Below are positions 16,791-27,000 of a stretch of DNA of 63,310 nt, in pieces. A program made the translations under genes and the position numbers. The DNA comes from a virus. Below the pieces are notes generated by a model. The model did no database searches. It saw nothing but the letters and a program-made list of their open reading frames with translations, and was not told where the DNA came from. Where the stretch lies: IMG/VR virus record IMGVR_UViG_3300006805_000028, positions 1 through 63,310 of that record; one strand, given 5' to 3'. The first letter of the stretch is position 1. Every line of letters starts with the position of its first letter.

Positions 16791-19700
16791 ATGAGTGAAG
16801 ACATCCAAAAAGTACGTGGTACGATAAGCAACTACAAAGATGACCGCGGTGGAGCGAACACTATTCCCAGCGCAGTGTTGGGTATTGTTAAAGATAACAT
16901 TGATCCAAATCGTTCAGGTAGGATTAGAGTTTATCTAAAGAGATTAGATGCCGGTAATGAAAACGATCCCAATGGATGGAAGTATGTAAGTTATTTGAGT
17001 CCATTCTTTGGATCGACCCCTAACACTGCTAGTTCTAAAGCTGAAGGTGATTATATTGGTAATCCGCAGAGTTATGGTTTCTGGGCGACCCCACCTGATA
17101 TCGGTACTGAAGTAGTTTGCCTTTTCTTGAACGGGGTAGCAGACGCCGGGTACTATATTGGATGTATCCCTGGCCAAGGCATGACACACATGGTACCTGC
17201 TATTGGGTCGAGCGATAGCATCATTGCAAACAACTCCGGTGAAGCAGATAGTTATGGCGGCGCAACTAGATTACCTGTAGGCGAGATTAATAATGCCAAC
17301 CAGAAGCAAGATAATAATTCTATCCTGACTTCACAACCAAGACCCATTCATAGTTATCAAGCTGCGATACTAAACAAGCAAGGTCTTATTCGTGATCCTG
17401 ATAGAGGCACGATTGGTAGTACTAGTGTACGTGAAAGCCCTAGTCGTGTGTTTGGTATCAGCACCCCGGGCAGACCTATCTATGAAGGTGGATATGATGA
17501 CACTACTATTGCCGATGCGGTCAAAGATGATAAAATCCCTGATAAGAACTTTAAAGTAGTTAGTCGTAGAGGTGGTCATAGTGTTGTGTTAGATGACGGT
17601 GATCTACAAGGAAAAGATCAATTAGTCAGACTTAGGACTGCCGGCGGACATATGATAATGATGAATGACAGTATTCAATCACTGTTCATCGTTCACACTA
17701 ATGGACAAAGTTATATTGAGTTAGGACGTGAGGGTACTATTGATATGTACGCTACAAACAGTGTCAACATTCGCACTCAGGGCGACTTGAACTTACACGC
17801 AGACAATGACGTGAATATTCACGCCGCTAAGAATTTCAACGTTAATGCTGAAAATATAAAAATGGAAAGTAGTAAAGAAACTACTAGCTTTGTTGGGACT
17901 AATTATAAGCAGCAAGTTAAAGCTGACCTTACTGTCAAAGTAGATAGCAAGATGAGTTTTACTAGCAACGGTGATAGTAGTTTTAAAAGTGCAGCAATCA
18001 ACTATATCAATGGTAGCAAAGTTAATTTGAATACAGGTTCAAGTGGGTTAGTACCATCAGATGTTAAACAACAACCGTTAGTAGCACATACTGACACGTT
18101 GTACGATAGTAAGAAAGGCTACGCGGCAGCGCCAGGTAAGTTGCCTAGTATTGTTAGTCGAGCACCCGCACATAGTCCATGGGCTGCTGCCGGGCAAGGT
18201 GTAAATGTTAAGACTGACATAAGTGCAGATTCAAATCTGCCAGCAGCACCATCGTCTTCCTTGTCTGCGGTTAATAATAGCACCCCTGCTGTGCCACCAG
18301 CTGGAGTATCACCGGCAATATCAGCAACAGTACCTAACGTTGCAGCAGTATCAAAACAGATTGACAAAGCTACGACTAGCGCAATGGTTTCTCAAATGGC
18401 AGTCAACGCTGCGACAGGAGCAGCAAAAGATGCAGTGGCATCAGCGGCCGGCGTAGTAAACATTGCTGGAGAAAAGATAGCTAGCGTTGGTATGTTTGGA
18501 TTGAATCCTACTCAGCTAGTGGCAGCAGGAACATTAAAGCCAGGGTCAGATACCATCATTAATGCGGGCATTGCAGCAGGAAAATCATTAGAAGCAGCAA
18601 TGCCAACTAACTTGTTTACTGGATTGAACGGAGTCAAGAGTGCTACACAATTCATTAGCAATCCATCAGCGCAAGCAGCAAGTGCAGTTTCATTGTTGCA
18701 AAAAGGTGAAGCCGCACTAAAGTCTACTGGTATTATTACTGGGCTAGAAAGTCCTACTCAAACTGCCGGCCTTGTATTGAGTTCGGCTACTGCTGGTATA
18801 GATAAAACTATGGATTTTGTGAAATCAGCCGGAGTACCAGGTGGTGCCGCAGCTAGTGCCGCACTAGGTGGAGCAACTGCGGCGCTAGGTGGATTAAAAT
18901 TACCAGGTAACTTGTCTGCAATGTCAGGCTCAGTTAAAGACATAATCTCAGGTGGCAATTTTGCAGCTAATATGGCTGACAAAGTTACTGGTCCACTTAG
19001 TGGATTGCCAGTAGCAGACCAACTTAAGGGAGCAGCATCAGCGGCGTTTAGTAAAGTAACTGAATCATTCAAATCACTAGCTAAAGTGGGATCGCCTATT
19101 AATTTGACCGCGGTCAAAGCAAAGAATGATGAGGCGCAAGCAGCAGCAGAGACTAAAGGAGATGCTCCTTCCCCCTCACAAATTGCAGCCAACGCTTCAT
19201 TGAATGCTAAACTAACTTCTGCGTTGGGATTTGGAGCCGGAGGAACATCGGCGTCTATTCTAGGTGGAATGGGAGACAAGATCAAATCCGCTACATCAGG
19301 CATCACTGACCCTAGTAAGTTAGTATCATCTACTATGACTGCGTTAGGAGCAGCTACAAAGAGTTTTGGAGTAGATACTAGCGGATTAAGTAATCTTCCA
19401 GGTGGCGCATCAGCTATATCAAATGTAGTAAACTTGGGCCCTGTAGCTAAAGCTATTGGCGGGGATTTATCCTCTGCATTGTCAGCCGGTAGTTCTTTAG
19501 CAGCGGGTGCAAATAAATTAGTATCAGGGGCAATTGATGTTCCTGGGTTACCTAGCATCCCCGGATTACCCAATGTACCGGGTAGTGGCGAACTAGCGGG
19601 GGCGATTGGTAAAGTAACTGGATCATTGGGAGGCTCGATGGGCGGCGTTACTGATGCATTGGCTGGATTGAAATCTAAATTGGGTGGAGCTTCAGGCCTA

Positions 19701-20135
19701 CAAGCCTTAGCAGGCACCGGCCTCGGCGCAAAAAGCATGGCGTTACTCAGTAGTTCTATTAATTCAATTGGTACAGGTGGTCCAGTAGAAGTTAAACTAC
19801 CGACAGTCGCAAAAGACAGTTTTGACTTTGGTCCAATGATGGCACAAGCTAAATCACTGTTAGGCAATCCAAAGATTCCTGCACTGCCGTTCGGTACTAT
19901 ACCAGCTGGATCATTTAAAACGCCTACTTCAGCACAAGTCGTAGAGTATGATAAGTTAAAGGCAGAGTTGGCGGTACAAGAAGACTTGCAATGGGACCTA
20001 AGAAAGACATACTTAGACTTGAAGGGTAAAAAAGGTCCAGATGATTCGTCAACTACTACTGCATATGCTTCTTGGCAAGATAATGTCAAAAAGATAGAAA
20101 CAATACGTCAAGACATGTCCAAAGTTGTGACATAA
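16791..20135 (+). CDS. 5: Baseplate spike / hub protein, gp5-like, without a lysozyme domain
   Basis: An 1114-residue protein. Residues about 25-130 form a gp5/VgrG-type OB domain (SAVLGIVKDNIDPNRSGRI, FWATPPDIGTEVVCLF). Residues about 265-370 contain short beta repeats (IRTQGDLNLHADNDVNIHA) that fit the intertwined beta-prism of the membrane-piercing spike. No lysozyme domain is visible between these parts, unlike T4 gp5. The remaining roughly 650 residues are Ala/Gly/Ser-rich with repeated helical or collagen-poor low-complexity stretches and Leu-Pro-Gly motifs near 915-940, ending in a charged helix. The family and OB domain are clear; the long C-terminal part is unexplained and could decorate or extend the hub. 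Confidence 0.8.
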   Translation: MSEDIQKVRGTISNYKDDRGGANTIPSAVLGIVKDNIDPNRSGRIRVYLKRLDAGNENDPNGWKYVSYLSPFFGSTPNTASSKAEGDYIGNPQSYGFWATPPDIGTEVVCLFLNGVADAGYYIGCIPGQGMTHMVPAIGSSDSIIANNSGEADSYGGATRLPVGEINNANQKQDNNSILTSQPRPIHSYQAAILNKQGLIRDPDRGTIGSTSVRESPSRVFGISTPGRPIYEGGYDDTTIADAVKDDKIPDKNFKVVSRRGGHSVVLDDGDLQGKDQLVRLRTAGGHMIMMNDSIQSLFIVHTNGQSYIELGREGTIDMYATNSVNIRTQGDLNLHADNDVNIHAAKNFNVNAENIKMESSKETTSFVGTNYKQQVKADLTVKVDSKMSFTSNGDSSFKSAAINYINGSKVNLNTGSSGLVPSDVKQQPLVAHTDTLYDSKKGYAAAPGKLPSIVSRAPAHSPWAAAGQGVNVKTDISADSNLPAAPSSSLSAVNNSTPAVPPAGVSPAISATVPNVAAVSKQIDKATTSAMVSQMAVNAATGAAKDAVASAAGVVNIAGEKIASVGMFGLNPTQLVAAGTLKPGSDTIINAGIAAGKSLEAAMPTNLFTGLNGVKSATQFISNPSAQAASAVSLLQKGEAALKSTGIITGLESPTQTAGLVLSSATAGIDKTMDFVKSAGVPGGAAASAALGGATAALGGLKLPGNLSAMSGSVKDIISGGNFAANMADKVTGPLSGLPVADQLKGAASAAFSKVTESFKSLAKVGSPINLTAVKAKNDEAQAAAETKGDAPSPSQIAANASLNAKLTSALGFGAGGTSASILGGMGDKIKSATSGITDPSKLVSSTMTALGAATKSFGVDTSGLSNLPGGASAISNVVNLGPVAKAIGGDLSSALSAGSSLAAGANKLVSGAIDVPGLPSIPGLPNVPGSGELAGAIGKVTGSLGGSMGGVTDALAGLKSKLGGASGLQALAGTGLGAKSMALLSSSINSIGTGGPVEVKLPTVAKDSFDFGPMMAQAKSLLGNPKIPALPFGTIPAGSFKTPTSAQVVEYDKLKAELAVQEDLQWDLRKTYLDLKGKKGPDDSSTTTAYASWQDNVKKIETIRQDMSKVVT

Positions 20136-20139
20136 ATAC
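20132..20139 (+). promoter_or_regulatory. Candidate late promoter for gp25 (ATAAATAC)
   Basis: ATAAATAC overlaps the stop codon of the spike gene and ends 16 bases before the gp25 ATG. It matches seven of eight positions of the late octamer when read as CATAAATA from 20131. Confidence 0.4.
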
Positions 20140-20155
20140 AGTATAGGAACTTATA

Positions 20156-20602
20156 ATGGCATCATATATTGGATTTAGTACTAAAAATGTAAACAAAGTT
20201 AGAGACTTTGTTGGTACCGGCACTGAAGGCGGGTCTACTCTGCTAGCTAAACCATTCCAACCGGGTAAGAAATTTAAACTCACTGATGAAGAACTGGTAA
20301 TCACAGACCTCATCAATGCGTTAAATATACCTCAAGGTCAAAAACCAGGCAAACCTAGCTATGGAACTTCACTTTGGTCATTTATTTTTGAACCAAACAC
20401 TGTAGATGTGCGACAAGCATTATCTAATGAAATCAAACGAGTAGTGCAATTAGATCCTAGACTTATTCTGAACACGTTAGAAGTTTTCAACCAAGAAAAT
20501 GGCATCTTAATTCAACTTGAACTAGCAATTGCGCCGTTCAATGAGGCTTTGACCTTCAGTATTTTCTTCGACCCTACGACAAATTCTGCGTTCGGTAGTT
20601 AA
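20156..20602 (+). CDS. 25: Baseplate wedge protein gp25
   Basis: A 148-residue protein of the gp25/TssE family (T4 gp25 is 132). The conserved LINALNIPQGQKPGKPSYG and SLWSFIFEPNT segments are diagnostic. gp25 sits at the inner wedge contact with gp6 and gp53 and helps trigger sheath contraction. The ATG at 20156 has a TATAGGA ribosome site. It is followed by gp6 after 46 bases, the same order as in T4 and other contractile systems. Confidence 0.95.
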   Translation: MASYIGFSTKNVNKVRDFVGTGTEGGSTLLAKPFQPGKKFKLTDEELVITDLINALNIPQGQKPGKPSYGTSLWSFIFEPNTVDVRQALSNEIKRVVQLDPRLILNTLEVFNQENGILIQLELAIAPFNEALTFSIFFDPTTNSAFGS

Positions 20603-20621
20603 AACCGTCACTTTTTCGTAT

Positions 20622-20629
20622 GATAAATA
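20622..20629 (+). promoter_or_regulatory. Candidate late promoter for gp6 (GATAAATA)
   Basis: GATAAATA followed by C, 19 bases upstream of the gp6 ATG, in the 46-base gap after gp25. Confidence 0.5.
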
Positions 20630-20648
20630 CTTAAAAGAGAATTAACTT

Positions 20649-23600
20649 ATGGCTACAAGTTCAAGACAATCAAGTATATTTGGTGTAAACGATTGGAAAA
20701 CAATCTATAAAACATACAAACAAGCTGACTTTCAGAGTTACGACTACGAAACCCTTCGTAAAACGTTCGTAGACTACCTACGCAAAAACTACCCTGAAAC
20801 ATTCAACGACTACGTAGAGTCTAGTGAATATGTTGCATTATTAGACGTGATGGCATTCATGGGACAAGCACTTAGCTTCCGTGATGACCTGAACACCCGT
20901 GAAAATTTCATTGATACTGCCGAGCGCAGAGATAGCGTTATCAAATTAGCTAACCTAGTTGGGTACAACCCAAAGCGCAACAATGCAGGTCAGGGCTATA
21001 TGAAGTTGACCTCAATTCAAACAACTGAGCAAGTCAAAGATATTAATGGATTGAGTTTAAACAACTTAACTATCTTGTGGAATGATCCAGCTAATCCAAA
21101 TTGGCAAGAACAGTTCAATAGCATCATCAATGCAGCATTGATTGACACTCAAAGAGTAGGACGTCCGGGAAACACTAAAACTATTTTGGATGTAAAGACC
21201 GACGAGTATAGCATAAGTATTCCAACTGGTGTTACTGCAACTGCTCCCTTTAATGCGACAGTCGACGGTGTTACTATGGATTTCGAGTGCGTTAGTGTGA
21301 CTAGCGTAAATTCTGACAGTTTGTATGAATTGCCACCGGGACCTAACGGTAAATTCAACATAGTATATCGCAATGACAGATTAGGCTACGGTAGCCCTAA
21401 TACAGGATTCTTCATGTACTTCAAACAAGGCTCATTGAGAACATATAATTTTAACTTGCTTGAACAAATTAGCAGTCAAGTAGTCGATATCAATATTCAA
21501 GGTATTAATAATACAGACACTTGGTTATACAGTACAGACACAACTGCGTCTACGCTAACCCGGTGGACTCAAGTAGACAGCATCTATGCCAACAATAGCT
21601 CGCAAGTAGCTAGCACTAACAAAAAAGTCTTCAGCGTAGCTTCTCGCTTCAATGATCAAGTAAGTTATGTGTTTGGTGACGGTGTATTTGGTGAGATTCC
21701 GATTGGTAACTTTACGTCATATGTTCGTGCAGGCAATGCACTAACCTATACAATCAATTCAGGTGAATTGCAAGGTACTACTGTTAGTATTAACTACATC
21801 AGCCGTGTTGGCCGTGTCGAAACACTTACTCTGACTATGGAACTAACTTTGCCTGTAGCAAATGCCCAAGCACGTGAGACATTGCAAAGTATCAAACAAC
21901 GTGCCCCTCAACGTTTTTATAGCCAGAACAGAATGGTTAACGGAGAGGACTATAATAACTTCCCGTATACATTGTACGGATCAATCATTAAGAGTAAAGC
22001 ACTTAATCGTAGCAGCGTTGGTGTAAGTCGCAATTTTGACTTACTAGACCCAAGCGCAAAGTATTCTAGCACAAACAACTTCAGTGATGATGGTGGACTT
22101 TATTTAGATACCAGTGACGGTTATACCACATTCTCTGCAAACACTACGAATGATGTTGTAGCTTTTCTAACTGAAACATTGAATAGCGAACTAAACAATC
22201 ATCGTTCATTCCAACACTACACTCAGCACTATAAACGTTATCCAGTAAATCAATCTACTGGTGATGGTGTTGTTAAGTGGCACCAGTCTTCATTCAATTC
22301 ACTTGAGTCAACTGGATACTTTTTACACAATGTAGACCCGGTGCCAATCGGAGTATACAGTACTGGCAATGTCAAATATCTTACCGAAGGCGCACTGATT
22401 CGCTTTACTGCACCTAGTGGATATTATTTTGATCAAGACAATAGATTGATTGAAGGATTACCCACCCCAGCAGATAGCACGTTCATTTGGACGAGTGTTG
22501 CTAGTGTTACCGGTGACGGTAGCAATAATGGTCAAGGTAATCTAGGTAATGGTTTCGGACCGGTAGTGTTGAATAATCCTATTCCAAACGGAGTTGTGTT
22601 AGCTGAAATTCTACCTTCGTTCACTAATTTGTTACCATCAGATGTTATTCAAGATTGTATCACGCAGATCACGTTGAATCAAAGTTTTAGTTTGGTTTAC
22701 AACAATGCATTATTAGCAAACCAAACTCGCTGGGCAGTTGACGCATTCACTGCATCTAATTATTTTGTAAAATTTGATAGTCTTGGTAGTAACCGTTACA
22801 TGGTTACTTACAAGTCTCTTGCATATTATTTTGGTAGCGTGGCCAATATTCGATTTACGTTCGACAAGAACAGTGTAATCTATGATCCATCAACTGGCAA
22901 ACTATTGCAAGATTTTGTTAGTATATTAAAATTGAATAGTCAGCCGGACAGTAACTGGCCCTTCGCTAAAGACAATAAACTAAGTGTCGTTGGGCAGTTA
23001 GTTGAAAGTGATGGTTATGTTGATGACTATAGTGTAGAAGTGGCTAGTACTGATCCAAACATTGCTGGTGTAGTAAAAGATCCTGATTTCTTCTACGACC
23101 TAACTGGTTATGCAACTGGCGCCAAGAACACTACACATTTTGTTTTCTTTGAACAAATTACTGATGTTAACTTATTGACTAGATATCAAATGGCATCCAA
23201 CAAGAATATCAATCACGCATACGCTACTAAGGCAGAAATCTCATTAGTGCGTTATGAATATGCTTCTGGACAAATCTATTATGCAACTACAGAAGATGCA
23301 TTTTATCAAGCAGCGAATGATGCTACCACGAAAAATGTTATTAACTTGGTTCAAATCAGTAACTATGTTGCTAAGATTGGTCGTCAGGGGTTTGCGTTTC
23401 AATATAGACACAACTCAAGCAATACTACTCGTATTGATCCAGCAACAACTAACATTATTGATTTGTATGTAGTAACACAATCTTACTACACTCAATATCA
23501 AAATTGGATTAAAGATACGTCTAGCAAATTGACGGAACCTACAAGCCCAACTATCAATGAGTTAAATATAGCATACAGTGAAATTAATGATTATAAAATG

Positions 23601-24005
23601 TTAACTGACAGTGTGATTTTAAACAGCGCAAAATTCAAACCATTGTTTGGAAACAAAGCTGCACCTCAGTTACGTGCTACCATCAAGGTTATCAAATCAA
23701 GTGCAACAACTGCGAGTGATAGTGAAATTCGCAGTGCGGTGTTGAGTGAGATGAATACATATTTCAGTATTGATAACTGGAACTTTGGAGACACTTTCTA
23801 CTTCACAGAACTTAGTGCATTCTTGCATTCTAAGATTGGTGATCTAGTAAATTCAGTCGTCTTAGTTCCAAATGATCCTTCGCTGTCGTTTGGTGACTTG
23901 TACGAAATTCGTAGTGCACCTTATGAGATTTTTGTCAATGCAGCACAAGCAAGCGATATCATGGTTATCAGTGCATTGACACCGGCCGAACTACAAACAA
24001 ATTAA
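20649..24005 (+). CDS. 6: Baseplate wedge protein gp6
   Basis: An 1118-residue protein of the gp6/baseplate J family; T4 gp6 is 660. The N terminus is typical: SIFGVNDWKTIYKTYKQ, the YVESSEYVALLDVMAFMGQ helix, and SFRDDLNTRENFIDTAERR. It then has a region with the SFVFGDG-like motif YVFGDGVFGEIP near residue 340. gp6 dimers form the iris-like ring of the baseplate. The extra 450 residues lie in the middle (about 470-900) and may be an added surface domain. The next gene starts 13 bases after the stop. The identity is firm from the N terminus and from the gp25-gp6 order. Confidence 0.93.
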   Translation: MATSSRQSSIFGVNDWKTIYKTYKQADFQSYDYETLRKTFVDYLRKNYPETFNDYVESSEYVALLDVMAFMGQALSFRDDLNTRENFIDTAERRDSVIKLANLVGYNPKRNNAGQGYMKLTSIQTTEQVKDINGLSLNNLTILWNDPANPNWQEQFNSIINAALIDTQRVGRPGNTKTILDVKTDEYSISIPTGVTATAPFNATVDGVTMDFECVSVTSVNSDSLYELPPGPNGKFNIVYRNDRLGYGSPNTGFFMYFKQGSLRTYNFNLLEQISSQVVDINIQGINNTDTWLYSTDTTASTLTRWTQVDSIYANNSSQVASTNKKVFSVASRFNDQVSYVFGDGVFGEIPIGNFTSYVRAGNALTYTINSGELQGTTVSINYISRVGRVETLTLTMELTLPVANAQARETLQSIKQRAPQRFYSQNRMVNGEDYNNFPYTLYGSIIKSKALNRSSVGVSRNFDLLDPSAKYSSTNNFSDDGGLYLDTSDGYTTFSANTTNDVVAFLTETLNSELNNHRSFQHYTQHYKRYPVNQSTGDGVVKWHQSSFNSLESTGYFLHNVDPVPIGVYSTGNVKYLTEGALIRFTAPSGYYFDQDNRLIEGLPTPADSTFIWTSVASVTGDGSNNGQGNLGNGFGPVVLNNPIPNGVVLAEILPSFTNLLPSDVIQDCITQITLNQSFSLVYNNALLANQTRWAVDAFTASNYFVKFDSLGSNRYMVTYKSLAYYFGSVANIRFTFDKNSVIYDPSTGKLLQDFVSILKLNSQPDSNWPFAKDNKLSVVGQLVESDGYVDDYSVEVASTDPNIAGVVKDPDFFYDLTGYATGAKNTTHFVFFEQITDVNLLTRYQMASNKNINHAYATKAEISLVRYEYASGQIYYATTEDAFYQAANDATTKNVINLVQISNYVAKIGRQGFAFQYRHNSSNTTRIDPATTNIIDLYVVTQSYYTQYQNWIKDTSSKLTEPTSPTINELNIAYSEINDYKMLTDSVILNSAKFKPLFGNKAAPQLRATIKVIKSSATTASDSEIRSAVLSEMNTYFSIDNWNFGDTFYFTELSAFLHSKIGDLVNSVVLVPNDPSLSFGDLYEIRSAPYEIFVNAAQASDIMVISALTPAELQTN

Positions 24006-24018
24006 TAGGTAATACAGA

Positions 24019-27000
24019 ATGTCAAAAAGAGTTAGAACAATTGATTTTTTACCAGAAATCTTCAAGACAGATACCAACAACCAGTTTCTATCAGCTACGC
24101 TAGACCAGTTAGTGCAGCCTCCAAATTTCAGTAAAATTCAAGGCTACGTGGGTAGCAAGTTTGGTTACGGTGTTAACGCTACTGACGGATATGTTGCTGA
24201 ACCAACTAAGACTAGAAAAGATTATCAATTAGAACCTGCAGTTGTCTTCAAAAAGAAAGATACACAAGTTGCAATCGATGCTATCACTTATCCTGAATTA
24301 ATTGATGCATTGCATATTGAAGGCGCCGCAACTGATAATCATCATAAATTATTCACTAATGAGTTTTACTCTTGGGACAGCTTTGCAGACTTAGATAAAC
24401 TTATCAATTACAGTCAGTACTACTGGTTGCCACAGGGCCCTGAGCCAGTGAACATCAGTGATTCTACTATGTATAAAAGTGGCGCGTTTACAATGCTATC
24501 TAACAATGTAGTATATGATATCACTAGTGACTTGTATAAGTTTGACGTAAGCAATCCTACATTGACTCTGGTCAGAGGTGGGTCATACACTTTTATCGTA
24601 AATCAGAATTCAGAATTCTATATTCAAACTCAGCCAGGTATCACTGGATATGAAAAGCTACGAACAAACATTAGTACCCGTGAAGTCTACGGAGTAGATG
24701 TTAATGGATTAGCTAATGGTACAGTGACATTTGATGTACCATTAGCTAACGCTCAAGATGAAAACAACTATCCAGGCAACAATCCAGTTGACCTAGTTGT
24801 ATCTATGGCAATTGGAGATTTGCACGGTAAGAAAGTAAGTGATATTAATAACATCGACGGTGTTACTAGTTTAGATGGAAAACGTATTGTATTCTATGGA
24901 ACTCAACCTGGCGTACAATCATACCTAGGCGATTTCTATGGAGAGTTTGGTTTTGATGTTGATGATCCTGCACGTGTAGTTCCTACTACCACTGAAGTAA
25001 CACAGACTGCTGGATCAGTAACTGATTTCGATGAAGAAACATTTGACAGTGACCCGATGAACTACACTCGTCACGTAATCACTTGTCTGTCTACTAAAGA
25101 TTTTTCAGTAAATAGTGTAGTGACATTCTCGGGCATTCCATTCGGCGGCCTGACTGAAGGTACTGTTTACTATATTGAATCTATTCTCAGTGACACTACT
25201 TTTACAGTGTCTACCTCTTTGTATGGAACAGCAGTAGAACTAACTGATGCTACTACCAACGAGAACGGTAAATTATTTTTAACAGTACATGATGGTGGAT
25301 TCGAAGAAGGTAGCCTAACTACCGTCAATGACAACTTCTATACTATCAAATATATCGGTGATGAATTAGATCCTATCATCAGCGTGTACGAAGACGGCGT
25401 TATCCCTAACGATCAAACTATTCTTATTAACTACGGTACTAAGTATGTAACACGTCATTTTGTACGTAATGCATATGGTGAAATTTTACTAGTACCGTTG
25501 ATCACTGCTAACCTAGATAAATTGTATTACCAAGCTGGTGCTAATCCTGATCAGTATGGAACTATTAAGTTGATTGACGCTACTAGTCTTTCAGGTATAG
25601 ATATTAGCGAGATCATCGGTAAAAAAACATACACTAGTCCAAACGGTGTTCAATTTACTAATGGTCTAAAAGTAAAATTCAACGGCACAGTAGTCCCAAC
25701 TCAATACACAACTGATCAATACTACGTAGAAGGTGTTGGTACATCTATTGCATTGCTACCAGTGAGCGAGCAATTAGTTCCTGAACCATTCGGTCAAGGA
25801 TTCTTTGCCCCATTCGATCAGGTGTCGTATGATACGGATGCATACGGTAATGCACTACTAGTTCCAGCAGACAGCGATTACCTAACTATCAATCGTAACA
25901 GCAATAGCCAAAATGCGTGGAGCCGCAGTAATCGTTGGTTCCACATTGATGCACTGAATACGGTGCTGGCTAACAATGACAACAGTCCTATGGTCAAGGC
26001 CGCATTGGCTAGTACTACTGCTAGAGCAAAGCGTCCGATCATTGAGTACTATGCTAACCTCAAGCTATTCAATTCAGGCACTAACGGCAAAGCTCCAGTT
26101 GATTACTTAAACTTCACCGTGACCGATGCACTTAACCAAGTTGCCGGCAAGACTGCATTTTTTCCGGACGGCAGTGCAAATGAATTGTTCGATGGAGCTA
26201 GAATTATATTTGCCAATGATTCTAATATTGAAGTAAGAAACAAGATTTTTGTTTGCAACTTTAGTAAAGTCTCACCTGATCAAGTGCCAACTATCACGTT
26301 GAGCAGAGCATATGACGGGGATGTGGCATATAATGACCAGACTGTTATTGTTAAAGGAGATCAGTATCAAGGTAAGAGTTATTACTTTGACGGATCTACT
26401 TGGAGCGTAGCTCAATTAAAGAAGTACGTAAACCAATATCCTAAATTCGATGTGTTCGACAAGAATGGAATTAGTTTTGGAGACATAGAGTATTATCCTG
26501 GATCAGACTTCACTGGCTCTACGTTGTTTGAATATCAACCTAGTTCGGGAGTTAATGATCCTATATTAAACTTCCCAATCAAATATAGCTCTATCACTAA
26601 CATCGGTGACATAAGTTTTGATGTTAGCTTGAATTCACAGACATTCAACTATGTGTATAATAGTCAATCTATTACTACTCCCATCAACACTGGGTATGTA
26701 CATACGTATTCGACCAACACACTATATGACCGACACATTGGTTGGCAAACTGCGGTAGAACCTACCTTTCAATATCAAGTATTCAACCTAACTTATTTAG
26801 GTAGCGATATTGTATGTGACATTCCTGTAAAGGCTGTAGCCGACACTGAATGGCCTGTTATTACAGTGTATGTAGATAATCAACGAACTACTGATTATAC
26901 CTATACAACTTCTGATTCTACTACGACAGTAACCTTAAACACTCCGCCTACAGTAGGAACTCCCATTGAGGTTCTATTGTTCAGTGATAGTGTGAGTAAA

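Noticed and set aside
18758-20089. A 443-codon minus-strand frame opposite the gp5-like gene
   Set aside because: It is a mirror of the Ala/Gly/Ser-rich coding sequence, which rarely produces stops on the opposite strand. No ribosome site or recognisable domain is present.
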